DNA of 51,357 nucleotides. Origin: a bacterium (GTDB lineage: Bacteria > Planctomycetota > UBA8108 > UBA1146). The stretch lies in the NCBI GenBank assembly GCA_029976805.1, contig JAPOLY010000008.1:1-51357 (forward strand), written 5' to 3'. A program made the translations under genes and the position numbers. Positions 10,421-17,932 of this stretch are shown in pieces; position 1 is the first letter of the stretch, and every line of letters starts with the position of its first letter. The notes beneath the pieces are model-generated. The model saw only the letters and a list, made by a program, of their open reading frames with translations, did no database searches and was not told the origin of the DNA.

Positions 10421-10546
10421 CTTGCTGAGAGACACCGCCCGACTTGCACCGCAAGCAAGCATGGTGGGGAAGAGTCTTGTGCCAGATGACCTGACACAAG
10501 GGGGAAGATATTCATGCGGGGGCCTCTCAGGGGGCAAGCAGAGGAG
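10421..10546 (+). promoter_or_regulatory. Structured mRNA leader upstream of the second dockerin gene
   Basis: CTTGCTGAGAG (10421-10431) can pair with CTCTCA (10524-10529) and GCAAG (10534-10538), giving an 11-bp closing stem with a four-G bulge whose 3' arm ends two bases before the Shine-Dalgarno GAGGAG (10541-10546). Inside it lie a CTTGC/GCAAG hairpin (10443-10455) and a CTTGTG/CACAAG hairpin (10476-10500). The two CTTGC and two GCAAG copies can pair in alternative ways, which is what a switching leader needs. It does not match a riboswitch class I know. Complementarity is seen directly; regulation is inference. Confidence 0.45.
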
Positions 10547-10552
10547 ATGAAG

Positions 10553-12403
10553 ATGATGGGTACCTGCATCCAGCAGGTATTCGCGGCGGTGTGTCTGTGT
10601 GTATTCATGACCAGTCCGGTCATGGGTCAACAATCCCTCACCATCGCGGATGCCACGACTCAGGGGCTATCAGCATTCAATACGGAGGTGGTCCTCCAAA
10701 GCACGGGCGATACCCAGGGCTATGTCCTGGCCATCGGGTTCGACCCCAGCGTGCTCACGGCCACCAACGTCAGCGTGGAAGGGTCTGATGTGGAAAGCAT
10801 CGGGGCGGAGTTGATCGCAGCGGAAGTGCTCGCTGAGGGGATGACCCTCGGTGTGGTGCTCGATGCACAAAGTCCATTCGACGGACAGGTGATCCCACCG
10901 GGTCAAAGTTCCGTCGGTGTGCTCTCCTTTACGCCCGCTACCATCGCCACCAGTAACCTGACGACCACATTGAATTTTGTGGATGGAGTCTTTAATTCTC
11001 CACCCCTCGACAACATTATCGTTCAGGGCGGGCTTTCGATTGGTGCCATCGACGGATTGAGCCTCAATAGCGGTACTGTCACCCTGACGCCTCCGCCACC
11101 TGACAGTATCCGCGTGGGCTCCACGAGTGTCCTCGCCAACGGATCTGCGGTTGCCGATGTACCGATTCTGCTTTCGAACAGCACGGGTCCGGTTCAAGGC
11201 TTTGTCATCGCCATCGCCCATGGTCCGAACGAACTGACCCTTGAAGAAATCACCATTGAAGGAACCATCACTGAGAGTGTTGGATCTGAGTTCGAGGTGG
11301 CCAATCTTTACGCAGACGGCGGAACCATCGGAGTCGTTCTCGACTTCATGCCGCCCTTTGACGGCCAGGTGATCCCGGTCGGCAATGATCAGCCGATCGC
11401 CATCTACCGTTACAGCTGCAACAACCCGATCTTCCTCCCAGAGGCAGATCTGGCCACACCCTTGACCCCCATCAACAACTACATCGGTGAACCTCCCCTG
11501 GAGAATGTCATCGTGATTGAGGGTCTGTCCCTGAATCCTTCATTGCAGGCAGGAACCTTGACCTGTATCGCAGTGGAACCCCCTCCTGAGCACAACACGA
11601 TCATGACCGCAGAAGCAGTCTTCGATGGAACCGTAGGCGACTACGCCTACGCAGGGCAAACGGGAACCCTCAACATTTACTACAGCGACCCCGATGATGA
11701 GATTCAGGGTTTCACAGTGACCATCTGCTACGACTGTGACCTGACCATCGAAGATGGCACCTTCAGCCTTGACGGATCTATCGTTGAGGAGACAGGCGCT
11801 GAATACCTCAATCACCAGGTTGACGACGATTGCTCCGACGGTGAAACAGGTGAGCTGATTCTGGCGATCCTTCTGGATGCTTTGCCACCATTTGAAGGTC
11901 AGACCCTGCCTCCCACGTCAGAAGATCTTCTGGTGGGTTCGATTCAGGTCACGGTCGACGAGAGTGCTGAATGCAATCAACTGCAGGAGATCTACTTCTG
12001 CGACAACATCAACGGTCTCGGTACCGTGTTCCTCTACAACAACGTGGTTATCGATTACCAGTCGGTACAGGACTACGAGCGAATCAATACGGGTATCACC
12101 GTGGTTCCGGAGGAAATCTTCCAGCGCGGAGACTGCAACAGTGACGACAAAGTCGACCTCGCGGATGCCGCCACCATCATCGCTTCACAGTTTCAGGGGC
12201 TGCCCGTTCTTTGTGCAGATGCCTGTGACGGAAATGACGATGGATTGGTCAACCTTGCAGATTCTGTCTACGTGATGAACTGGCTCTTTAAGTTTGGCCC
12301 GACTCCACCGGATCCGGGACCGTTCGACAATGGACCCGATCCCACCGAAGACGAATTACCAGTGTGTGACAGCAATGACACCGGCTGTGCGGGACAGCCC
12401 TAA
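10553..12403 (+). CDS. Secreted protein with three cohesin-like modules and a dockerin-like domain
   Basis: A signal peptide (hydrophobic AAVCLCVFMTSPVMG, then QQS) precedes three related modules of about 145-170 residues. Each has a beta-rich start, a GDTQGYVLAIGFDP-type segment, a PPFDGQ-IPP motif (SPFDGQVIPPG, PPFDGQVIPVG, PPFEGQTLPPT) and, in the first two, PPLDN/PPLEN followed by V/I-rich residues. This layout resembles the cohesin fold. The C-terminal 90 residues carry RGDCNSDDKVDLADA and DGNDDGLVNLADS dockerin-like loops and a DPTEDELPVC tail. The start is ambiguous between ATGs at 10547, 10553 and 10556; AGAGGAG lies six bases before 10553. No enzyme domain is visible. It may bind dockerins of its neighbours or itself. 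Confidence 0.82.
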   Translation: MMGTCIQQVFAAVCLCVFMTSPVMGQQSLTIADATTQGLSAFNTEVVLQSTGDTQGYVLAIGFDPSVLTATNVSVEGSDVESIGAELIAAEVLAEGMTLGVVLDAQSPFDGQVIPPGQSSVGVLSFTPATIATSNLTTTLNFVDGVFNSPPLDNIIVQGGLSIGAIDGLSLNSGTVTLTPPPPDSIRVGSTSVLANGSAVADVPILLSNSTGPVQGFVIAIAHGPNELTLEEITIEGTITESVGSEFEVANLYADGGTIGVVLDFMPPFDGQVIPVGNDQPIAIYRYSCNNPIFLPEADLATPLTPINNYIGEPPLENVIVIEGLSLNPSLQAGTLTCIAVEPPPEHNTIMTAEAVFDGTVGDYAYAGQTGTLNIYYSDPDDEIQGFTVTICYDCDLTIEDGTFSLDGSIVEETGAEYLNHQVDDDCSDGETGELILAILLDALPPFEGQTLPPTSEDLLVGSIQVTVDESAECNQLQEIYFCDNINGLGTVFLYNNVVIDYQSVQDYERINTGITVVPEEIFQRGDCNSDDKVDLADAATIIASQFQGLPVLCADACDGNDDGLVNLADSVYVMNWLFKFGPTPPDPGPFDNGPDPTEDELPVCDSNDTGCAGQP

Positions 12404-12498
12404 AGTCAACGAATAAACACTTCCCCTCGTTTGGGGGGGGGAAAAACTCTATTACGAGCTCACTGACACGGAAGTCGGTGGCGAGGAAGGACAACGAG

Positions 12499-13797
12499 AT
12501 GTTCAATCTCACGAAACCTGGAAAAGCCTGTATCGCTTTTCTACTGACCACGGTAATGCTGTCAGGCTTTGCCCATGCGCAAGACCCTGACCTCTTGGTC
12601 AAAATGTCTGACGGTCAGGCATTTGGCGGCGGTTCTCTGACCCAATCCATCCTTTTGGATAATTCCCAGACTGGTGCGATTCAGGGCTGGAGTCTGGGAG
12701 TTTGTAATGATCCCGGTTCCCTGATCCCTGTCAGCTCCGCACTCGGGTCGGATGCTGCGACTATCAAAAATGGTGCTGCACCTGACTTCGAGACGATGAA
12801 TCTCACCAACGAAGCGGTGACTCAGGGTGTGGTGATTTGCTTCACCGGCTGCGCAACTCTGACCGAAGTCACTGACTTCGAGATGCTCACGATTGACTAC
12901 AGCGTCCTCGGAGAAGTGGGAAGTTCTTCCCAATTGCAGTTCTGCTCATACGGAACACCTCTCGTGACCACTGTACTGGTGATCGACAGTGGGAGCGTCA
13001 TTCCTACCAAGCAGGATTCGACCATCGAGATTCTCAGTCCCAACTTCCTGACTCTGGGTTCGGGAATGGGCGTCATCGGCCAGACAGCCGAGTTGCCCGT
13101 CTCCCTGACGACAGAGCGCCCCATCGATGGGCTTTCCATCGCAGTCGGCTATGATCAAAGCCTGCTTTCTTTTGCGGGTGCTTCTGCCGCTGGTGCTGCT
13201 GCTGATGCGGACTTTGTCGAAGTTTCCGGTACCGCTGAGCCAGGCACTCTGGGTGTCGGTCTCGTGATGAGTTTCAGTCTCTCCGTGGAAATTCCGGTAG
13301 GCGACGATCAACAAGTCCTCAGCCTTGCGTTTGACGTTGCCAATGATCTGGGTGGCCAGCCGGCTCCCCTGATTTCGCCTGTCGGCTTCATTCCTTCCGC
13401 CGGATCTCCGCCGATCACCAACAGGATTGTCGACGGAAGCTACAGTGAAACACCCAACCTGGTTGACGGTTCTATCGAACTCGTCGACTTCAATCCTTTC
13501 GTTCGTGGTGACTGTAACCGCGACAGTTTCGTCGATATCGCAGACGGCATTGCCATTCTGGCTTACCTCTTCCAGGGGCAGCCCGTGGGCGGTAACTCCG
13601 GCCCTTGCCTTGACGCCTGTGACATCGATGACAGTGCTACTCCGACCAGTCCTGGAATCGGTATTGGAGACGCAGTCTTCGTCTTCACCTACCAGTTCGC
13701 GGGTGGATCACCTCCGCCTGCTCCCTTCCCGGACATGGGAATCGACCCGACCAACGGGGACGGACTGGGCTGTGATGGCGATGGAGATGACCAGTAA
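12499..13797 (+). CDS. Secreted protein with two cohesin-like modules and a dockerin-like domain
   Basis: The 432-residue protein starts MFNLTKPGKACIAFLL with a signal peptide ending near AHAQ. The ATG at 12499 follows GAGGAAGGACAACGAG; an upstream GTG in the same frame is part of that ribosome-binding region. Module 1 (about 22-165) has GAIQGWSLGVCND; module 2 (about 170-330) has RPIDGLSIAVGYDQSLLSF, EIPVGDDQQVLSLAF and SPPITNRIVDG. Module 1 is the most divergent of the cluster. The C-terminus has VRGDCNRDSFVDIADG and a second loop interrupted by a short insertion (DDSATPTSPGIGIGDA), then PPPAPFP and DPTNGDGLGC. It ends in an acidic tail DGDGDDQ. Function unknown; probable extracellular structural or adhesion role. 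Confidence 0.8.
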   Translation: MFNLTKPGKACIAFLLTTVMLSGFAHAQDPDLLVKMSDGQAFGGGSLTQSILLDNSQTGAIQGWSLGVCNDPGSLIPVSSALGSDAATIKNGAAPDFETMNLTNEAVTQGVVICFTGCATLTEVTDFEMLTIDYSVLGEVGSSSQLQFCSYGTPLVTTVLVIDSGSVIPTKQDSTIEILSPNFLTLGSGMGVIGQTAELPVSLTTERPIDGLSIAVGYDQSLLSFAGASAAGAAADADFVEVSGTAEPGTLGVGLVMSFSLSVEIPVGDDQQVLSLAFDVANDLGGQPAPLISPVGFIPSAGSPPITNRIVDGSYSETPNLVDGSIELVDFNPFVRGDCNRDSFVDIADGIAILAYLFQGQPVGGNSGPCLDACDIDDSATPTSPGIGIGDAVFVFTYQFAGGSPPPAPFPDMGIDPTNGDGLGCDGDGDDQ

Positions 13798-13838
13798 AGT
13801 GTCGATCTGAAACTGTATCCAAATCGCTCGTAATGAGT

Positions 13839-13874
13839 TTTGGGCCTCGGGGGAAACTCCGGGGCCCAATTTTT
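13839..13874 (+). terminator. Rho-independent terminator after the third dockerin gene
   Basis: TTGGGCCTCGGGG and CTCCGGGGCCCAA can form a 13-bp stem (two G-U pairs) around a short A-rich loop, followed by TTTTT. It lies about 45 bases after the stop at 13797 and would end the transcript of the upstream genes, separating them from the genes at 14099 and 15574. Confidence 0.75.
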
Positions 13875-14021
13875 GCCGGATTTGAGGCAAGGCAACTATC
13901 GGGCCTGCCAGTGTCCCCTCCGGATGTGGATGGGTGTCACAGGGGTGGTAATATGGGTCTTGGTGAATGATTGTGGTCTTGAAGGAATCTACTGCTTTTG
14001 TGGATTCCAGCCCCCCCTACC

Positions 14022-14051
14022 GACCATGAATCATTGGACCATGAATCATTG
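14022..14051 (+). repeat. Tandem 15-bp direct repeat, possible operator
   Basis: GACCATGAATCATTG occurs twice head to tail without a gap, 48 bases upstream of the ATG at 14099. The core ATGAATCATT is nearly palindromic, as expected for a dimeric regulator site. Whether any protein binds it is unknown. Confidence 0.5.
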
Positions 14052-14098
14052 ATTCTAAATGATCCCCAGGCCTGTTCTTCAGGAGGAGTCCGATTCCA

Positions 14099-15478
14099 AT
14101 GCACTTCCAAAAGTCGCAGCTCTTCTTCATGTTGACGCTTCTGATTCTCCCGTTTGGTGAGATGAGGGCAGAGAACAGCCTGAACATCTCCAGTGTAAGT
14201 GCCAATGCAGGTGAAAGTGGTATCCACTGCTTCATCTCTGCGACCAACGATGAGCCAATCGAAGGATTCGCACTGGGTGTTCAATACCCGATTCCGGATC
14301 TTGTTCTGACCGGTGCAGACTTTACGGACACCGCCGTACTCGATCTTCTTTCCGGAAATCAGCCCGACTTTGCAGGAATCCAGATCGATTCCAACAACGG
14401 TACGATGACTGCCGGTGTGATTTTCGGTTATGGCAGTCTCGGTCAAGCCCCTCCAGCCCTGGACGCTTCCCCTGCAATTCCCCAAACACTGATGCGTCTG
14501 ACATTCTCAGTCAGTAACGAGGCTCTTCCTGGAACATTGCCGCTGCAGTTGGTCGATGGGCTTGGAGATCCGGGAATTGACAACGTCCTTTCCGCTGGAG
14601 GCTTCACCATCGTTCCAACCCTCAACGACGGTATCTTCACAGTGAACAACCAGCACATTCTGAGTTTTGATCCGTTGCTTGCAGCACCCGGTGGAACGGT
14701 CACTGCTGTTCTCAAGTACGAGCATGTCGACCCCATTCAGGGATATCAGATTGCCATCTCCTACGACAACACTCTCTTGACCCACATCGAGCCCTCCAGT
14801 GACTTTGGCTATTTCTCCGGTTTGACCTCTGACGCAGTCTTCCCCGGAGGACCAGGGGCATTCAACGGTATCGAGCTTTTCTACCCTGCCATGGACCCGA
14901 ATGTTGCGCCGGGTGTCGGGCTCGCGACCTTTGCAGCCATCTTTGACTTCCTGCCGCCTTTCAGTGGTCAGGTGCTGCCAGCAGGGACAAACCAGTCGCT
15001 GTTACAACTGGAATTTGCGGTTTCTCCCAGTGCCCAGTTGGGATCGACAACCACCATTGTTCTCGATGACTCCTACAACTTGCCCTCTTGTCCCGCCGCA
15101 GACCCCAACTGCGTTCCCGGACCTGCAGTCAACTACGTCATCTTCGACGGCCTGTCGATTTCACCGATCAAAATTGACGGTGTGATCGAGTTCGACAGCA
15201 CTCCCGGATTCCGCCGCGGCAACACCAATGGTGACAGCGGAGTGGATCTGGCAGACGCCCTGTTTGTGGTGAACTATCTCTTTGCAGGTGGAGAGCAGCC
15301 CAACTGCCTCGACTCCGCGGACATAAATGATGATGGTTCACTCGACATTTCCGACACCGTTTACCTTTTGAACTACCTGTTTGTCAGTGGTCCCTCCCCC
15401 GCCGCACCTGGTCCCCAGAACTGCGGTCCCGATCCGACTGACGACAATCTTGATTGCATCCTTGCCAGCGGTTGCTGA
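14099..15478 (+). CDS. Secreted protein with two cohesin-like modules and a dockerin-like domain
   Basis: The 459-residue protein has a short signal peptide (LFFMLTLLILPFGEMRA, then EN). Module 1 (about 25-175) has EPIEGFALGVQYP and GDPGIDNVLSAGGFTIVP; module 2 (about 178-375) has DPIQGYQIAISYDNTLLTH, PPFSGQVLPAG and VNYVIFDGLSISP. The paired dockerin-like loops are NTNGDSGVDLADA and DINDDGSLDISDT, each followed by a YLF helix end, then the tail DPTDDNLDC and a final GC. The first loop is preceded by FRRGN rather than FxRGD. AGGAGG lies 12 bases before the ATG, a rather long spacing. It shares a likely transcript with the gene at 15574. No catalytic motif seen. Confidence 0.82.
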   Translation: MHFQKSQLFFMLTLLILPFGEMRAENSLNISSVSANAGESGIHCFISATNDEPIEGFALGVQYPIPDLVLTGADFTDTAVLDLLSGNQPDFAGIQIDSNNGTMTAGVIFGYGSLGQAPPALDASPAIPQTLMRLTFSVSNEALPGTLPLQLVDGLGDPGIDNVLSAGGFTIVPTLNDGIFTVNNQHILSFDPLLAAPGGTVTAVLKYEHVDPIQGYQIAISYDNTLLTHIEPSSDFGYFSGLTSDAVFPGGPGAFNGIELFYPAMDPNVAPGVGLATFAAIFDFLPPFSGQVLPAGTNQSLLQLEFAVSPSAQLGSTTTIVLDDSYNLPSCPAADPNCVPGPAVNYVIFDGLSISPIKIDGVIEFDSTPGFRRGNTNGDSGVDLADALFVVNYLFAGGEQPNCLDSADINDDGSLDISDTVYLLNYLFVSGPSPAAPGPQNCGPDPTDDNLDCILASGC

Positions 15479-15573
15479 TCCGAATCAACAACGCTGATCC
15501 TGAAATTTTGACATTTTTCCCGGGTAGAAGCACCTGACCGGGAGATTCCCCATCCCTCTTGAGGAGGTGTCTC

Positions 15574-16401
15574 ATGCGCTCAACAGTTTTGCTGCTGACC
15601 GTTTTTCTCTGTTTTCCCCTGATCGCCCAGGGTCAAAACTCTTTCAGTGTTGACTCTGCTGCCACCATTCCCGGTTCCATGGTCGACGTGGTGATCCGAC
15701 TCGACAATCAGTCTGAGGTTCAGGGATACCAATGTGCCATTACATGGGATGCGAACCTGTTCACATTTGTGAACACTCATACCAATGGCACGGATGTTGA
15801 ATCCATCCTTTCCCCTGATTCCATCGAGTTCTTCACTTACACCAACGAAGATGAAATGGGCGTTGGAGTGGGTTGGGCTGCCTGTGCAGCCATCTTCGAC
15901 TTCAGCCCACCGTTCACAGGGCATACTCTGCCTCCGGGAACCGGCAACTCTGTGGTCAAGTTCCAACTGGAGAGTGTCGCTGACAACAGCCTCGTCGGAT
16001 CATGCAGTACCGTGAGCATGGTCAATGGACTGGGGTCTCCCCCGATCAACAACATTCTGACCATCAACGGTGTCAGTAACCTGCCGAATCTCTCGGATGG
16101 TGAGGTCTGCTTCACCAATTCTGCACCGTTCATCCGTGGAGATGCCAACTCGGATGGTTCAGAAAACCTCGCGGACGCCATTTTCCTCATCGGTTACTTC
16201 TTCACCGACGGAACTCAGCCCGCCTGCACTTCCAGTGCCGATGCCAATTCAGACCTGAAAGTGGATATTGGAGATGCAATCTTCCTGATCAATCACCAGT
16301 TCCTGAATGGCTCAGCGCCGGCCTCGCCTTACCCGAACTGTGGTGGTGATCCGCTTGGAAGTGGTGGACTCGGCTGCGCAAACTTCTCTGCTTGCCCCTG
16401 A
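15574..16401 (+). CDS. Secreted protein with one cohesin-like module and a dockerin-like domain
   Basis: The shortest member of the cluster, 275 residues, and the clearest minimal unit: signal peptide (STVLLLTVFLCFPLIAQG, then QN), one cohesin-like module (about 20-185) and one dockerin-like domain. Module landmarks are SEVQGYQCAITWDANLFTF, PPFTGHTLPPG and SPPINNILTINGVSNLP. Dockerin-like loops are DANSDGSENLADA and DANSDLKVDIGDA, followed by ASPYPNCGGDP and GLGC. GAGGAGG precedes the ATG; an in-frame TTG at 15559 overlaps this Shine-Dalgarno and is rejected. The gene ends just before a strong terminator shared with the convergent peroxiredoxin gene. Confidence 0.83.
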   Translation: MRSTVLLLTVFLCFPLIAQGQNSFSVDSAATIPGSMVDVVIRLDNQSEVQGYQCAITWDANLFTFVNTHTNGTDVESILSPDSIEFFTYTNEDEMGVGVGWAACAAIFDFSPPFTGHTLPPGTGNSVVKFQLESVADNSLVGSCSTVSMVNGLGSPPINNILTINGVSNLPNLSDGEVCFTNSAPFIRGDANSDGSENLADAIFLIGYFFTDGTQPACTSSADANSDLKVDIGDAIFLINHQFLNGSAPASPYPNCGGDPLGSGGLGCANFSACP

Positions 16402-16423
16402 TCCAGACAGTGACTTCAAAATC

Positions 16424-16465
16424 AAATCGAGGGCTGACCTTTGAGGTCAGTCCTCGATTTTTTTT
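16424..16465 (+). terminator. Strong terminator overlapping the peroxiredoxin stop codon
   Basis: AAATCGAGG-g-CTGACC pairs with GGTCAG-t-CCTCGATTT around a five-base loop, followed by eight T on the plus strand. It ends the dockerin cluster transcript. The peroxiredoxin stop codon (16447-16449) and its last codons on the minus strand lie inside the hairpin. It may work weakly in the other direction, where the T tract is interrupted. Confidence 0.88.
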
Positions 16466-17106
16466 CTGGCCAGATACCAGTCTGTTTTGTCGAGGGAAGA
16501 ATCTTCCATACGGTCTTCCGCCTCTTTCGTGGTCTTTGGTGCCGGGACGATCACGGCATCACCCTGTTTCCAGTTTGCAGGACAGGCCACTCCTTTTTCA
16601 TCGACCAATTGAAGAGCTTCGATCACTCGGCATATCTCGGTAAATGACCGGCCGACCTCAGGAGGGTAACTGATCACTGCCCGAATAATTCCCGCTCCAT
16701 CAATAAAGAACACTGATCGAACTGGAGCCGTTGCCGAAGTCGGTTCTGAAATCATCCCGAACTTTCTCGAAACCGCCTGATCAAGATCAGCGATCACAGG
16801 GAAGTCCACCTTGACTTCAAAACGACTCTCGATATCCCGTACCCAGGCAATATGCGAATAGATGCTGTCGACAGAACAGCCTAGAAGAGCAACATTCTTC
16901 TCTTCCATGAAATCTGACAACTTGCAAAATTCGACAAACTCTGTCGTGCAAACCGGGGTGAAATCTGCGGGATGGGAAAACAGAACAACCCACCGCCCTG
17001 ATTGCCAATCAGAAAAACGAATCATTCCATGGGTGGTTTGAGCTTCGAAATCCGGAGCCGGATCTCCCAGCCCAGGCCTCATTGGAATCTCTGCAGAATC
17101 AGCCAT
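16447..17106 (-). CDS. Peroxiredoxin, Prx6-like (1-Cys type)
   Basis: A thiol peroxidase reducing hydrogen peroxide and alkyl hydroperoxides. The peroxidatic cysteine is in HPADFTPVCTTEF (PxxxTxxC motif). The segment IRAVISYPPEVGRSFTEICR with later ANWKQGD is characteristic of the Prx6 group; a second cysteine precedes PANW, so a resolving role cannot be excluded. I placed the start at the ATG at 17106 (MADSAEIPM), giving 219 residues, the usual Prx6 length. A TTG at 17169 would add 21 residues but has no Shine-Dalgarno. The last codons lie within the terminator of the convergent gene cluster. Confidence 0.9.
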   Translation of the reverse strand: MADSAEIPMRPGLGDPAPDFEAQTTHGMIRFSDWQSGRWVVLFSHPADFTPVCTTEFVEFCKLSDFMEEKNVALLGCSVDSIYSHIAWVRDIESRFEVKVDFPVIADLDQAVSRKFGMISEPTSATAPVRSVFFIDGAGIIRAVISYPPEVGRSFTEICRVIEALQLVDEKGVACPANWKQGDAVIVPAPKTTKEAEDRMEDSSLDKTDWYLARKKIED

Positions 17107-17242
17107 CGGATTTCCATTTCCATTTGAAGGGCTCAACAGATGGGGCCCGGGTATGCCAATCTCGGACAAAGAAAACTGATCTGGGACCCATCTGAGGATA
17201 CGCTACTGTCATGCTTTTAACGGTCAATATCAAGAGAGGCCG

Positions 17243-17932
17243 ATGCCTTTGAGTTCTTCTCGAAACTACCGCTCCTTCACCATCGATGCGCCCTGGTATT
17301 GGATCCCGCCAAAAGGTGAACTACGGGGTTTGTTGCTGGGGTTGCATGGCATGGCTCAAGAGGGCGAACACTTCGGTGAAAAACTGGCCCCTCTTCTCGA
17401 TCAGGGGATTGGGCTGATTCTCCCCAGTGGTCCCTACCCTCTGGAAGTTCGTGGACGCCACGGTGTACGGCAGGGATACGCCTGGTACATCTTCACTGGA
17501 GACCAGCCGGGCTTCATGGAATCGATGCAGAGATCGGAAGAAGACTTGTTGAATCTGCTGCAGGCAATCCGGCAAGACGATGCTCTTTCAGATTTGCCAC
17601 TGGATCTTCTCGGCTTCAGTCAGGGTGGTTATCTCGCAGGTTTCATGGCCCTCAGGCACGCAAATCTCTTTCGCAGTTGCACCATCGCATCTGCAAGACT
17701 GAAACATGAATTTGTTGAATCGGAACTCGCATCCTCCCCCCAGCTGCAGATGCTATTTCTCCATGATCGAAAAGATCCCCTGACCAAAGCCGAACCCGTG
17801 GAAGAATCGCAAAAAATCCTCCAGAGAGCAGGAGTCAACGCTGTAATTCAATGGCATGATGAAGGTCATGCACTCGGAACTCAGAGTGTGGATTTACTGG
17901 CCCAATGGCTGAAGGATATCTCTGACCAATGA
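17243..17932 (+). CDS. Alpha/beta-hydrolase, phospholipase/carboxylesterase family
   Basis: A cytosolic serine esterase of the YpfH/carboxylesterase-2 type. The catalytic triad can be read: Ser in GFSQGGYLAGF (near residue 133), Asp in FLHDRKDPLT (near 177), His in DEGHALG (near 211). An oxyanion-loop motif LGLHGMAQEG lies near residue 35. No signal peptide. Length 229 residues fits the family. The substrate cannot be told from sequence. AGAGAGG precedes the ATG. Its stop overlaps the start of the next gene (ATGA), so the two are probably translated together. Confidence 0.87.
   Translation: MPLSSSRNYRSFTIDAPWYWIPPKGELRGLLLGLHGMAQEGEHFGEKLAPLLDQGIGLILPSGPYPLEVRGRHGVRQGYAWYIFTGDQPGFMESMQRSEEDLLNLLQAIRQDDALSDLPLDLLGFSQGGYLAGFMALRHANLFRSCTIASARLKHEFVESELASSPQLQMLFLHDRKDPLTKAEPVEESQKILQRAGVNAVIQWHDEGHALGTQSVDLLAQWLKDISDQ

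Larger units (their letters stand above)
13798..14098. other. Intergenic region with terminator and tandem 15-bp repeat
   Basis: After the terminator this 301-base gap contains a GGAATC/GATTCC inverted repeat (13984-13989 and 14003-14008) and two perfect adjacent copies of GACCATGAATCATTG (14022-14036, 14037-14051). An AGGAGG at 14081-14086 serves the gene at 14099. No coding frame here looks real. A promoter for the downstream pair is expected here, but I could not pick one with confidence. Confidence 0.55.

Noticed and set aside
10421-10500. TPP riboswitch, suggested by CTGAGA and GACCTGA
   Set aside because: The order and spacing do not fit, the GGGTGC partner strand is missing and the conserved TAATGCCAGCG-like part downstream is absent.
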